The position numbers and the translations under genes were made by a program. Of a stretch of DNA of 64,000 nt, positions 22,555-34,999 are shown piece by piece. Numbering within the stretch: the first letter of the stretch is position 1; the number at the start of each line of letters is the position of its first letter. The stretch is from positions 186,001 through 250,000 of the forward strand of contig PCDI01000010.1 in NCBI GenBank assembly GCA_002778195.1. Direction: 5' to 3'. This stretch comes from Raffaelea ambrosiae. Its lineage: Eukaryota > Ascomycota > Sordariomycetes > Ophiostomatales > Ophiostomataceae. The notes beneath the pieces were generated by a model, which searched no databases, had not been told where the DNA came from, and was given only the letters and a program-made list of their open reading frames with translations.

Positions 22555-25500
22555 TGATCCTACTCGCCGAGCTAATGGCGAAGGACCAGCCTGCCCTCNT
22601 GACGTATGCTCTGACCGACTGCGGCGCTGAAGGAAAAGCCTTTATCGACGCCGACTGGGCCTCCCGCTACCACCTGCTCTTGCACCGTTTACGTAACCCG
22701 TTCGATATCGAAGTGTTCGATGAGAGAGCTACTAAAGCCGGCAAGTGCGAGTACTACGTACGCGCCGGTTTGAAAATCAAANACCACCACCAAAAGAACG
22801 TTTTGTTTTTCGTTACTTAACTAACGCACTATCCTATCGTGTTAAGAATGCCTTGGTTAAAGCAACACGACCCGACTGTTCGCTTCGCTAAACACTCAAT
22901 CACCTTCGATAGCGAGTACTGCCGCACCAACTGNAATGTCNCGTCCTGCCCTGAGAAAGTCCGCGCCCTACACACTGTTCCAAAGAAGAGCCGCCCGATA
23001 CATCAAGACCAACGCTCGTTAGCCCTCCGCCATATAAACATCGCCCCGATTTCGAAGGAAGGGGCTACCGCTTACGCTCGTCGGAAATCCTGCCGGTTTT
23101 ACACCACTACCCTAAACACCTTNGACCAACTTCTNNNCGCCCCGAAAGCCGGGCCGCCACCCCTTGTTCTACCGCCGGAGATTGCCGACTTCACCGACGT
23201 CTTCTCCCCTCAAGAAGCTAATAAGCTGCCTTCGCATCGCCCGATGGACCACCATATTGCGTTAAAAGAGGGCGTTGTGCTGCCGTACGGCCCTCTTTAC
23301 TCCATGTCGTGGGAAGAGCTCCGCGCGCTACGAGAATGGTTGAATGAGAATCTTCGAAAAAGATTCATTCAGCCGAGTTCGTCCCTTATCGCCTCCCCTA
23401 TCCTGTTTATAAAGAAGAGCGACGGTAGCTTACGCTTTTGCGTCGATTATCGCGCTTTAAACGCCGTTACTATTAAAGACCAATACCCGCTACCTTTAAT
23501 TAAGGAGACCCTAAATAACCTGTCCGAGATGAGATACTATAGTAAGATAGATATCGTCTCCGCCTTCAACGAGCTCCGCGTTAAAGAAGGAGAAGAGTAC
23601 TTAAACGCATTTCGCACTCGATTTGGCCTGTTTGAGAGCCTAGTTATGCCATTCGGGCTCACCGGCGCCTCGTTAACCTTTCAGCGTTATATCAACGCCT
23701 CCTTACGAGAACTCTTAGACTTAATCTACACTACATACCTAAATAACATCTTGATCTATAGCCGGACCCGTGAAGAACACACGGAACATGTCCGCGCCGT
23801 CCTAACACGCTTACGCGAGGCTGGCTTATACGCTAAGGCCTCTAAATGCGAATTTTACTATACCGAGACTAAATTCCTGAGCTTGATCATCGGCCGCGAC
23901 GGCATTCGCATGGACCCAGCCAAGACACAAACGATTCGAGACTAGCCCGCTCCAACCTGTTTAACCGACGTTTAAGCCTTTTTAAGCTTTACTAACTTTT
24001 ACCGCCGCTTCATCGCCGACTTCTTTAAGATTACTGTACCGCTGACCCGCTTGACTAAAAAAGATACTCCCTTCGCGTGGGATACCGCTTGCTCTAACGC
24101 ATTCGAACTGTTGAAATCCCGCTTTGCAACCGCCCCTGTTTTGGCCCATTTCGAATGGAAAAAGGACGTGATTTTGGAGACTAACTCCTTCGACTACGTC
24201 TCCGCTAGCGTTATATCTTAGTACGGTGACGACGGCGTTTTACACCTTGTCGCTTTTTACTCGAAAAAGCTTATCGCTACGGAATGCAACTACGAGATCT
24301 ACGACAAAGAGTTACTCGCTATTATTCGCTGTTTTGAAGAGTGGCGCTTTGAGTTGGAGGGGGCTCCCTCACCTGTTAAAGTCTTAATCGACCATCGAAA
24401 CCTAAAATACTTTACTTTTACGAAGCTGCTTAACCGCCGCTAAGCCCGCTGGTCCGAGTTCTTATCCCGCTTCAACTTTTAAATCCACTACCGCTTCGGA
24501 AAGTAAGGTGTTAAGCTTAACTTCCTAATACGAAGATTAGGAGATCTCCCTAAGGAGGGGGATACACGCTTTTTGCACTAGAGTCAAACGGTCTTAAAAC
24601 GGCAAAACCTCGCTCTAAACCTCCGATTCCACGCACTGCTCCTACCCCTTAACCTACACGACCTGTTTCGATAAACGTACGAAGCCGACTCGATCCCTCG
24701 TCAAGCCCTAAAAGCCCTAGCCGACTCAAAGACGCACCGCCTGCCCACTTTAACCCTCGCGGAGTGTACCAACCGCTACGAATACTTATACGTACGAGAC
24801 CGGATGTACGTCCCTAACTACGACGACTTAAAAGCCAACCTGCTTCGCCGCTATCACGACCACCCGGCCTCGAGCCACCCCGGCCGCTTTAAAACATATA
24901 AATTATTATTCCGCGAGTACTACTAGCCCGGCATGGCCCGCTACGTTACTCGTTGAGTGAGGAAGTGCCATACTTGCTATAGGGCCGCCCCGTTCCGAGA
25001 CGGTCAGAAAGGACTTCTACACCCCCTACCCGTTCTTAATCGAGCCTAACGTAATATCTCTATAAACTTTATTACGCACCTGCTTAAAAGCCACGGTTAC
25101 GACGCTATTATAGTTGTAGTCGACCGGTTAACTAAGATACGCCACCTAATCCCCTACCACGGAACCTGTAGCGCAGAGAACGCTGCTCACCTATACCTAA
25201 ACCACGTCTAGAAGCTTCACGGCCTGCCTACGACGATCGTGTCGGACCGAGGAACACAATTCGCTGCAGAATTCTNGCGCAGCCTTGCTCGCTTGCTGAA
25301 GATTACGCCCGCCCTGTCTACGGCACACCATCCCGAGACCGACGGCCAAACGGAAAAAATCAACTCCGTTTTAAAACAATACCTCCGCGCCTACGTGGCC
25401 TACTTGNAAGATGATTGNGACGTATGGTTGCCGCTAGCCGAGTTCGCCGGTAACGCTCACCACTCCGAAACTACTGGCTTGTCCCCGTTTTACGCCAACT

Positions 25501-26135
25501 ACGGCTTCGAGCCCCGGTTGGGTTTCGAGCCCATCGAAGACCTGCCCGACACACCGCAATCCCGAGATGCTGCTCGCTTCGCTGCCCGCATGAAGAAGAT
25601 CATCGAGTTAACCCGAAACGAGATGGCCGCCGCGCAAAACCGCTACGAAGAGCAAGCCAACCAACACCGACAGCCCCCTCGCTTATTTAAGGAAAGCGAG
25701 TACGTCTGGTTAGACGCCCGCACCTTAACTACCGCCCGCTCGACGAAGAAGTTAGACTAAAAGAACCTCGGCTCGTACCGTATTTCTAAGGTTATTAGCC
25801 CGTATGCTTGTAAGTTAAACCTGCTCGCCTCTATCCGAGTCCACCCCGTCTTTCACGTCTCCCGCCTCCGCATAGCCGACATATCTGACCCAGTCCCCGG
25901 TCAAACTCGCCCGCCGCCGCCGTACGTCGAGGTCGTTGGCGAGACTGAGTACGAGGTCGTTGAGGTCTTCGACTTCAAGCTCGATCGCCGAGGGCGTGGA
26001 CCCCCTCGCCTAAAGTACGTGGTCCGCTGGGTCGGTTACGAAGACCCGACCACCGAACCCGTTGAGTACCTGACGAATGCTAAGCAACTCCTGGACAACT
26101 ACCACCGCCGTTACCCCGACAAGCCTGGTCCCTGA
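22449..26135 (+). pseudogene. A1 pol (protease, RT, RNase H, integrase, chromodomain-like end)
   Basis: The frame is -1 relative to gag and keeps register to the TGA at 26133-26135, so there are no indels, only substitutions. Protease: DCGAEGKAFID near 22618. Reverse transcriptase: FCVDYRALNAVTIKD, MPFGLTGA, and the catalytic box, which reads YLNNIL instead of YLDDIL (near 23738), so both catalytic Asp are lost. RNase H and the integrase zinc finger follow with stops. The integrase core keeps SDRGTQF and HHPETDGQTE (about 25240-25350). The C-terminal part (YEVVEV...LKYVVRWVGYEDPTTEPVEYL, given here in pieces) resembles a chromodomain, which in chromoviruses guides integration to heterochromatin. 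Confidence 0.85.
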
Positions 26136-26162
26136 CCTTCGACCTCGACGGAGCTCGGTCGT

Positions 26163-26176
26163 AAGGAGGGGAGTAC
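26163..26176 (+). promoter_or_regulatory. Polypurine tract of A1
   Basis: AAGGAGGGGAGTAC lies directly before the 3' LTR. It is the plus-strand primer site expected at this place, and the same sequence is in A3. Confidence 0.75.
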
Positions 26177-26348
26177 TGTCACGGACCGCCGTGCCGGAGC
26201 CCCACCCTGCTTGCTTATTGTCTGTCTGCTCGTATGCTAGCTGGCAGACCTAGCTGATCCCTCCTGAGATTACTGCCGCTTGTCACCGCTATCGTAGATA
26301 GTTCTTTGAGCCGCATCTGCCTCCTGAACGTAGCTCCTTGAGCTACGT
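26177..26348 (+). repeat. A1 3' LTR, cut by the gap
   Basis: The first 172 bp of the 276-bp family A LTR are present, nearly identical to the solo copy at 20329. The sequence then enters the N gap. Confidence 0.9.
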
Positions 26349-27123
26349 NNNNNNNNNNNNNNNNNNNNNNNNNNNNNNNNNNNNNNNNNNNNNNNNNNNN
26401 NNNNNNNNNNNNNNNNNNNNNNNNNNNNNNNNNNNNNNNNNNNNNNNNNNNNNNNNNNNNNNNNNNNNNNNNNNNNNNNNNNNNNNNNNNNNNNNNNNNN
26501 NNNNNNNNNNNNNNNNNNNNNNNNNNNNNNNNNNNNNNNNNNNNNNNNNNNNNNNNNNNNNNNNNNNNNNNNNNNNNNNNNNNNNNNNNNNNNNNNNNNN
26601 NNNNNNNNNNNNNNNNNNNNNNNNNNNNNNNNNNNNNNNNNNNNNNNNNNNNNNNNNNNNNNNNNNNNNNNNNNNNNNNNNNNNNNNNNNNNNNNNNNNN
26701 NNNNNNNNNNNNNNNNNNNNNNNNNNNNNNNNNNNNNNNNNNNNNNNNNNNNNNNNNNNNNNNNNNNNNNNNNNNNNNNNNNNNNNNNNNNNNNNNNNNN
26801 NNNNNNNNNNNNNNNNNNNNNNNNNNNNNNNNNNNNNNNNNNNNNNNNNNNNNNNNNNNNNNNNNNNNNNNNNNNNNNNNNNNNNNNNNNNNNNNNNNNN
26901 NNNNNNNNNNNNNNNNNNNNNNNNNNNNNNNNNNNNNNNNNNNNNNNNNNNNNNNNNNNNNNNNNNNNNNNNNNNNNNNNNNNNNNNNNNNNNNNNNNNN
27001 NNNNNNNNNNNNNNNNNNNNNNNNNNNNNNNNNNNNNNNNNNNNNNNNNNNNNNNNNNNNNNNNNNNNNNNNNNNNNNNNNNNNNNNNNNNNNNNNNNNN
27101 NNNNNNNNNNNNNNNNNNNNNNN
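26349..27123. other. Assembly gap (775 N)
   Basis: Unknown sequence. It should begin with the last about 104 bp of the A1 3' LTR. It is followed by a 26-base A run (27124-27149). Confidence 0.95.
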
Positions 27124-27221
27124 AAAAAAAAAAAAAAAAAAAAAAAAAAGAGAGAGAGAAGATAAAAAGAGAGAAACATATATAAACAATAATATAAATA
27201 TTAGATTTTTAATATAAAAAA

Positions 27222-28072
27222 TGTTAAAGTAGTATTTATAATTAAATAAAGGATTATAAAAAGTAAAAGTATTTTATTAACGAAAGTAGAATTTCGTAAA
27301 TTATATAATTAAAATTTATCCCCCTTTTTTAAAAGGGTAAAAAGCTTTCGTTATATTAAAGGCTTCTAAAAGGCTTTATACGTAACGTCTTTAAGCCGCG
27401 TACGAAGCTTTAACTCCGCGCTATGCTCAGGGGTTCGTGCGTGCGCTTTGTAGCGCACTTCTTTTCAGACTTACGCTAGTTACATAGTTACGTGCTCTAC
27501 TAAAGGTAACGCGTATTTAAATAAGTTGTTCGTACGTGTTTAAGTATAACGAACACCGGGTTCTCAAGTGATAAACCTGCGTGGGAGTTTATGTTGACAG
27601 GATAGTCAAGGCTTGGGATTCACAATACTGAAAGCGGTCTTCTTCGTACGTGCGGGTAGATGTTCGAGAGCTGTTAAGGCTATTCGGGCTTGTCCTGAAT
27701 ACTTAGATTGACTACTCAAGAGTCTGACTCTTCTATCTGTTTACTCGGGGGAGCGAGCCTGCTCTTTTATCTATCTAGGGTGATCACTGCTTCGTGATCG
27801 GGATCAATGATTATCACTGATTATCACTGATTATCACTGATCCCCGGTGATTCTGCGTGATAGGTTACGTGATATGCCTTTCTGCCTTTCCTAACCGCCT
27901 TCGTGGTTCCGCTGCGTGACAGGTTACGTGATATGTCTTTTTGCTTTCCTTGACCGTTTTCGCGGTTCCGTCCGCGGCTAATGGCGGTGCTTTGACTGGG
28001 GGCGGTGACGCGGGTCGTAATATTAAGCTACTCGTAAAGCACGCATTTAAGTAAGCTCGTAATATTTTTATA
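27222..28072 (+). repeat. Solo LTR of family C, split by a solo B LTR
   Basis: The two parts, 27222-27544 and 28028-28072, match the 387-bp C LTR, but about 19 bp are missing near the B insertion, where one GCACGCA-type unit is lost. Flanks are aaaaa and aaaag, a possible 5-bp duplication with one transition. It is strongly RIP-mutated (for example the final CCTTACA reads TTTTATA). Confidence 0.75.
27545..28022 (-). repeat. Solo LTR of family B, TSD ttaag
   Basis: This 478-bp copy is the reverse complement of the B LTRs at 36879 and 54967. It is bounded by ttaag on both sides (27540-27544 and 28023-28027), so it is a clean solo LTR inside the C LTR. It contains three copies of the 10-mer TGATTATCAC. 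Confidence 0.92.
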
Positions 28073-28727
28073 AAAAGCGTGTTAAATAATAAAGTATTTT
28101 ATTTTTATTTAACGTCTTTTAAGTAAGGAAATATATATATATATATAATACAACCTTTTATCTTTCGTTTAACTTTCGTTAACGTTTTTTTTATACTCTC
28201 AAATATAATAATATTAAAGATAGCCGTATATTAAAAAAAGGCTCGAACGACGAACGACTTAAAACGTTTATCACTCGGCTTAACTTAAGCTTAGCTTAAA
28301 TATCGATTAATTTAATCATTTTATAAAACGTTTAACCTTCTTTAGTTTAAACAAAGGTTAAAGAAATACTATACGAAGTTAATTTTAATAGTAATTATAA
28401 AAACGATAAACCTCTTTATACTAAAAGTGGTTATAATCGCCGACTTTTTATAAAAGCTTATTTTACATCTTTATAAATAAAGCGTGTTATATAAGCTAAG
28501 TTTTAATAATAATATAATAATAGTAAAACACGAGGTATTACGAAGCGGTATAAAGCTATATAAAGCCGTAAACGACGAAGCCGGGCTTCGCGAAGTTAAC
28601 CTCGAAGCGCTTTAATTTTTACCGTTTTAAAAAGAAAAACACTATTTAAATTATAAAAAACCCATTTATTTTAAACTATAATCGCCCCTTCGTATATTTT
28701 ATTAATTAAAAATCGTTAAGCTTTTTT
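28073..28727. other. RIP-mutated DNA between the solo C LTR and element C
   Basis: Unassigned AT-rich sequence with no open frame. It is the host site of element C, and the tttttt run at its end provides the ttttt duplication. Confidence 0.55.
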
Positions 28728-29114
28728 TGTTAAGGTGGTACTTGTAGTCAGGTAGAAGATTGCGGAAGATAGAGGTATTTCATTAACGAAGGTAAGATCT
28801 CGTAGATTATACAACTAAATCTTATCCCCCTTTTTCGAAAGGGTGGGAGGCCCTCGCTATATCGAGGGCTCTTAAGGGGCTTTATACGTGGCGTCCTCGA
28901 GCCGCGTACGAAGCCCTAGCTCCGCACCACGCTTAGGGGTCCGTGCGTGCGCTTCGTAACGCACCTTCCTTCAGACTTACGCTGGCTACACGGTTACGTG
29001 CCCTGCTGAGGGTAGCACGTGCTTAAACAAGTTGTTTACACGTGCTTAGCTTGCTCGCGAAGCACGCACCTATTCATAAAGCACGCATTCGAGCAAGCTC
29101 GCGATATCCTTACA
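28728..29114 (-). repeat. Element C left (3') LTR
   Basis: On the plus strand it begins TGTTAAGG and ends TCCTTACA. It is less mutated than the interior. The 9-mer CTAAATCTT at 28815-28823 (AAGATTTAG in element orientation) is the sequence complementary to the primer site. Confidence 0.9.
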
Positions 29115-29129
29115 ATTATCCCCCCTCTC
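29115..29129 (-). promoter_or_regulatory. Element C polypurine tract
   Basis: On the minus strand GAGAGGGGGGATAAT abuts the 3' LTR. It fixes the element's orientation. Confidence 0.8.
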
Positions 29130-29939
29130 GTGGAGCTCGTCCTCGAGCGTGCGGTTACGCTCGTTAGCAGTAAGCTTCCAAAGCGCTCGGGGCGTTTGGT
29201 CGTATACGCGCTTAACGTTAACCCTCCTTCGTAGTGTTAGTGCGGCCGTTATAACGTGTAACACCCTACGCACCTTTCTCGTAAGTCTTCAATCGCTCCT
29301 TCCGTTTATAAAGTAAATGGGAAGTTGGGCGTTACCAAGCAGACGAAAGGAAAGCATAGTTAGAGTTTTCTCGTCGTCCCTCTTACGCTTCTCTCTCTTT
29401 TTTTTCTTCTTTTTTAACCTCATCACGCTTTAGTAAAGTCTTAACGTCGTCGTAACGTATTATCGTTTAATATAATCTTTATTTTCACGTTTTTAATTCG
29501 CTGTTTATACGGTCTTTAGTCGGACTTTAGTTTAATAGATTTTTCTTTAGGTTGTGTTTTAACTTCGAGTCGTCGGCGTTTTACGTTCTTCGGGTTTTTT
29601 TCTCTTTTTTTTCAAATTACGCGTAAGCTTCGAATCATCAACGTCTTGCAGTCTTTAGTTTTCTTTTCGAATTACGTGTAGACTTCGAATTACTAACGTT
29701 TTATAGTCTTTAGTTTTCTCTTTAAGTAAGTGCTTCGCCGTTGGGTTGTTAACTTCTCGTTAATAATCTTAAGTTTAAAATATAATAAGTTTTTAATACG
29801 ACGACGGTCCCTCGTTGACTCTTATTCGTCGCTTCAACGCGCTGTAACAAACGCTTAACGGTTAGTCTTCTAACTCGTTAAACCGCGCTCGTCTTAATTA
29901 AATAGTGTTTATACTTCTTAACTCTCTTATAAACAACTC

Positions 29940-30680
29940 CCCCTTTTATAAAAACTCCTTTTACGATAACGCGTTTCATACGAGCAGCGTTAGTAAACGT
30001 AGCCAACGTGTTAGTTTTTAATAAGCCGACGTCGCTACGCGGTTAAACCGTAAAATAGCAAACCCCAACACGCTCACTCGTCGTCCTTTAAGCGCTTTAC
30101 GCAGCCGTTCGTTTACGTTTACTTCTTTAGTAAGTCCCGCTCGCGGGGCTCTTCGTACTAAGAACACTTTATTTCGTAACCGCGGTGCTTCTTCGACCCG
30201 CGGCCGCAGCGTTAACAACTCGCGTATAATGTTATATCCGCTTCTTAATCTTACTTTAGTCTCGCTTACGAGCCTCTTTCGTCCGGTTGTCGAGGTTAAA
30301 AACGACGACGATAACGACGATAACGATAATAATAATAATAATAATAATAACGACGACGATAACGATAACGAAGACTTTTAAAACTCCATTTACGTCTCGC
30401 TTATCGTCGACGAAGACGACGACGCTTTAAGTCGAGCCGTCGTCGCTTTTATTACGCTCCTCGCTCTTACGTTTACGCTTACTAATAGCGCTCGGTTAAT
30501 AAACTTGAGTTTTAATGATTTAAAAATCTATTATCTCGCTTACTATCGTTACGTTTAACGCGTATTCGCCGTTTAATCGCTTCGTTTAAAGTTGGATTTA
30601 AAGTGTAAACGTAAGGTTAAAGCGTGTATTAAGTGTACGAAGATATATAAAACTTATATAAATATATATAATTAAACTCT
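29940..30680 (+). pseudogene. Possible antisense gene relic inside element C
   Basis: On the plus strand, opposite to pol, one frame reads as protein with few stops. It has a Ser/Arg-rich start, then about 25 residues of Asp/Asn only (30301-30372, GAC/GAT/AAT codons), a hydrophobic stretch, and a Cys cluster (CKRKVKACIKC) near 30600-30640. Asp-to-Asn and Cys-to-Tyr changes fit RIP of an originally acidic, Cys-containing protein. It lies between pol and the 3' LTR, where some Ty3/gypsy elements carry an extra or captured ORF. I do not recognise the family. A chance open strand is the alternative. Confidence 0.35.
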
Positions 30681-31699
30681 CTTTACTCCGCCGTCAGCGC
30701 GCTATTAACTCTTTAGTGTAGGTTTTTAAGCTAATTCGTAATAATATAAATCGTACGATTAAGTTTTTACGCGCTTTTAATACGCTCTTTACGCCCTTTC
30801 GCGCTCACTTACCCGATAACGTTAAACTTAAAGCCCTTTTACGCGCGTTAGTAAACGCAGTTATATACTTCGTAACTCGCGTGTTTTTTTTATTCACCCA
30901 ACACCTATCGCGCTTTAAGCTATCCCAAAAATCTATCGTATACGATTTCGTAAACTCCTCTTTACTCCGTTATCGCGTCGTCTTTAAGCTTTATTAACCC
31001 CTATTTAAAAGTGAGCCGAATACGCTGCGTAGGTAGCTCGCACTCGTATTACGTAAGTCGCTACGATTACTTATATCGGTGTCGAGCATATATCGATACA
31101 TACTTTTCTTACGCTATCTCTTTTTACAACAGCGCCCCGTTAACGCTTCGCGTTAAGTTTTATTTTTAGCCGTTGGAGATCAACAATATAATTATTAACA
31201 AGCTGCGCGCTTTTAGCTCTTAGAGCGACTTCGAGCCGCTTTCGTAGCCGCGCGTTAAGCTACGAGCGTTATCAACGCTTAAATAAACCTCTTAAATCCC
31301 GGTGTTTAAGCGTTAAGCCGTCTTCTTTATCCGCGTGCTTTTATCGTGTTGCTTTCGAGCTTTAATCGTTATAAAATGTTTTCCTTTGTTTATTATTTTC
31401 GTACGCTCTTCGGGCCGCCCTCGTACCGCTTTCGTGCGTTTGAGGTCTTTATATTTTCTTAACTCGTAGCTAGTATGCCGCCGTAGTTCCGCTTATAAGC
31501 CGCTTTACTCCTAAAGATAATTTATTTTACTTTCCGCTTTTTCTTTACTACCTTTTAAGCTTAAAACCTCGTAACTAGTTCTTACGCGTGCTTTATATCG
31601 TCCTTTAACACTCATTAGTTATACTTTACGAGCTACCTCGTTTATCGAACGAGAAAGAAACGCTCCTCGTTCTTTACTCGAGTATTTTATACCTCTTCC

Positions 31700-34600
31700 A
31701 CTTTTTATTCGTTTAACTCTTCTTTTAACGGTAAGGTTTAAAAAGTCGGCTACGTTTCGCGGTTTCCCTTTTAAAGCTTTAATAGAGTTATTAAAAACAC
31801 GTTATAAAGTCGGTTATATTAGTTAAAGAGTGTTATACGATATACTTACGATTTAACCTTAGTTAAAACTATAAACGAACTAACGAAGCGAGGATTTATC
31901 TTTTTATAAAGCACTTTTAACTTAAGGTTTCGTGTTGATAGCTATATTAAATCTCTTACGTAATACTCTTAAAGCTAATAGCGGCGATTGTAATACTTCG
32001 TTTAAGCTTTTTATGCTTTTTCTTAATATTTTACTATAAAAGCTCGCACTTTATTTAACTTTTTCAATCTCGTTATAACTACGAACACCCTTTCTTTAAT
32101 AAAGTTGTCTTTGATTCGTATATACATCTTTAAGTAATATTTTATAAAGAGATGAAATAGCGTATCGTTAGTTATAACGTTAACCGCGTTATTATATACG
32201 TACTTCGTCGTTAATAAAAGCTTAGCTTAATTCGTTTGAAACTCGCTCGTAAATACGCGTAAATAGTGTTTTAACGTTTAATTCATTCTTTCGGTTTAAC
32301 CATCGGTTTACGGGTGAAACGTTGTAAAGAGGCGTTTTTTAATTGAGAGCTTTACGTAAAGCGTTATTTAATACGTATTAGTAAAAACGCTTTTTTAGTT
32401 TGAAATAATGTTGTATAGTATATCGAATCTTATTTCGATTTTTGTGTATAAGACTTTTATTAACTAGTTCGACGTTATCGTCGTTTTTACGAGGAGAAAC
32501 TTTACCATCTTCGTAAGCTTGTTTACGATTACTAAAATCGTATTTACGTTTTGTTTTTTATAGTAGATTTTTAATAGTCTCGTTACGAAATCTATAGAGA
32601 TTTCTTATTACGGTCTTCGTGGAATAAAAAGTGCTTGTAGTTAGTCGTACGGCTTATACCGCGGTACTGCTCCTCGCGCACACGTCGAGCAGTTGTTAAC
32701 GTACTCGTGAATATATATATTTATATGTTTTTAAAAGAATTTTCTTTTTACCAACTCCTTTGTACGAGTCCTTTCAAAGTGTTTCGTTAAAGGGCTGTTG
32801 TAATATGTTTAAAGGATCTCCCTCTTCACTACTTCTTCCTCTAAAACGTAAATACGATTTTTAAATCGTAGTAATCCTTTTAACCCTACGCTTTAGTATT
32901 TAAAGGTAGTCGTAATCGTCTCGATTTAAGCTTTTAATTACTAAGTCTTCTCGTCACTTGCTTACAAAGCTTAAAACAACTCCATTAGTAACGTGTTTAC
33001 ATTTAATACTAACGAATTCTCCTTTCTTAACACGGTTTAACACAACCCTAAAAAGATCAACTGTTTAAGAAAAAGATAAAGCCGTCGTCGTAGCCTTAAT
33101 AATAGCCCGCTTCGGGGTTGTTGTTAAAAAGTATTTAAATAGTGAGTTTAAATCCATTAAATTCAAACGAAGGGGTTTCCGTACTCTTTACTCGCTTAAA
33201 GTATTATTTTAACGTAGTTAATATAAGCTGCATTAAACGATGACTCTTTTTAAACCGTAACCGCTTTAATCCTAACACGATTAAAATAAATATACGAAAC
33301 TAACACTTATTTCACGAACACTAGCTGCGATTTAAAGTCGAGGAGTAGCTTTAGCTCCTCTTTTTTATTCGGTTTTTTTTAATAGTTCGGTTTTTAAGAG
33401 GGGCCATCGATGGAATTGGTTTTTCTAACTCGATGTTTAATTTTAAAATTAAAAAGAGTGAGATATATACACTACTTAGCTTACCTCTCGTTTAACTTCT
33501 CTTACTATATAAATATACGTAAGTTAACATAGTTCGATAAAACCTCGATTTTATATCGGCTACCCTTTAAGTACTAACGTTAGTGTTTAAAGGAATCCAC
33601 AATTATCATTATTTTTTAATTAAAAGTGTTATATCGTAGCTTTAACTCGTTTCATTTTCGGGATTAGAATGTGATAAAGTGTTAACGACCCTCGTCGTTC
33701 GGTTAGAATAAAATCCCCGCTTTTACGAATTTTAACGTATTAGTTTTAAAGCGTAAACGGCGCGTTAAGTCGAAGTGTTTTAATAAAAGAGCGCGAGTAA
33801 ATTCTTCTCGCAGTTAGTAAAATGCTTACGTCGCCCTTTTATCAAAGCGTATTTACTCGAGCTTCTTTTCGTTTTTCATCCCTTTTAAAAGTTTATTTAA
33901 CGGGGTTGTGATTTTAAAGTACTTTTAAATGAAACGTTGATAAAAGTTATAAAATCTTAAGAATATTTGAATTTCTTAATACGTTTTAAGCAACTTTTAC
34001 GTAACGATAGCTTTTATTTAAAACGGGTCTATTTACACCCCGGTGTTAAAAAGGATGAATCTTAAAAACTCGACTTAGTTTCGATAGAATTCACACTTAA
34101 CTAGGTTTATAAACAATTATACTTTTTACAGCCTTTCGAGTACGTTTCGTACGTGCTCGGTATACTCGTCTTAGCTTTTAAAAAACACTAATACGTTGTT
34201 TATATACGTAATATACGTTACGTCGATTAATCCGCGAAAAGCTGTATGTATATAGTGTTAAAACGTAGCCGGCGTATTTATAAAGCCGAATAATAAAATC
34301 ATATACTCGTAATGTTTATATCGCGTGTAAAACGCCGTCTTTCACTCGTCTTTTTCTTTAATTTAAATTCGATAATAAGCGTCTTTAATATTAAGTTTAG
34401 TAAAGTACTTAACGTTTAAAATCCGGTTTAAAATCTTTAAAATTAACGAAAAAGCGTAGCGGTTTTTAATCGTAACTTTATTAAAGCTTTAGTAATTAAC
34501 GCAAAGCCGTAAAAAGCCGTCCTTTTTAAATACGAAAAAAATAAGTGCTTCAACTAAGCTTTTATTTAATTAAATTTGCTCGTTTTATAAATTCTCTTCG

Positions 34601-34900
34601 AAATACTTTCGTAACTCTTTTAACTCTCGTTTAAACAAAGAATAAATCGTTTCGTAAAAGGGCTGCGCTTCGTTAACTAAATTAATTACGTAATTCGTTT
34701 TTTAAACGAACGATAATATAACCGCGCTCGTCCCGTTAAATACGAGAGTAAAGTCGGTAAACTCCGTCGATACATTATCGTAAAGCCGGCGCTTTAAGGT
34801 TGCTTCGTCTTTAAAAAAGTATTATTTAAGCTTAATTTACTCGAAACGATTAAAGAGTGTAAAAACTACGTATACGATTACGGTATTTTTAATCTTTTTA
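31700..34900 (-). pseudogene. Element C pol relic (RT, RNase H, integrase)
   Basis: Reading the minus strand, the RT core is recognisable at about 34410-34130: KLNIKDAYYRI, EWKTAFYTRY, LLFGFINTPATF, and a catalytic box YINNVL in place of Y(V/L)DDIL. Further on, about 32720-32450, CxxC followed by a region resembling the integrase entry is seen. Many TAA/TAG codons are present. The limits given are approximate because no intact frame remains. Confidence 0.65.
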
Positions 34901-34999
34901 ACGAACTTATAAAGTGTGTTAATCGTAAGCTTATTAAAGCGGTAACCAAAACACTATTAACTACTTTCAATCGTATTAATAGTTAAATCTTTTAAAGTC

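Larger units (their letters stand above)
21341..26348 (+). mobile_element. Ty3/gypsy chromovirus-like element A1, 5' truncated at an assembly join
   Basis: Aligned by eye, position 21341 equals 39899 of element A2. The 5' LTR, primer site and first about 200 bp of gag are therefore missing. The distance from there to the 3' LTR is 4836 bp, against about 4840 bp expected in A2, so the interior is essentially complete. Order: gag, protease, reverse transcriptase, RNase H, integrase, chromodomain-like C-terminus, polypurine tract, 3' LTR (cut by the gap at 26349). The copy has scattered single N bases (such as 22599, 22782, 23135-23137), as expected if near-identical copies were merged. It is inactive: stops in gag, in RNase H and in integrase. 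Confidence 0.9.

Noticed and set aside
26215..27189. Frames spanning the N gaps
   Set aside because: They consist of unknown bases and flanking homopolymers.
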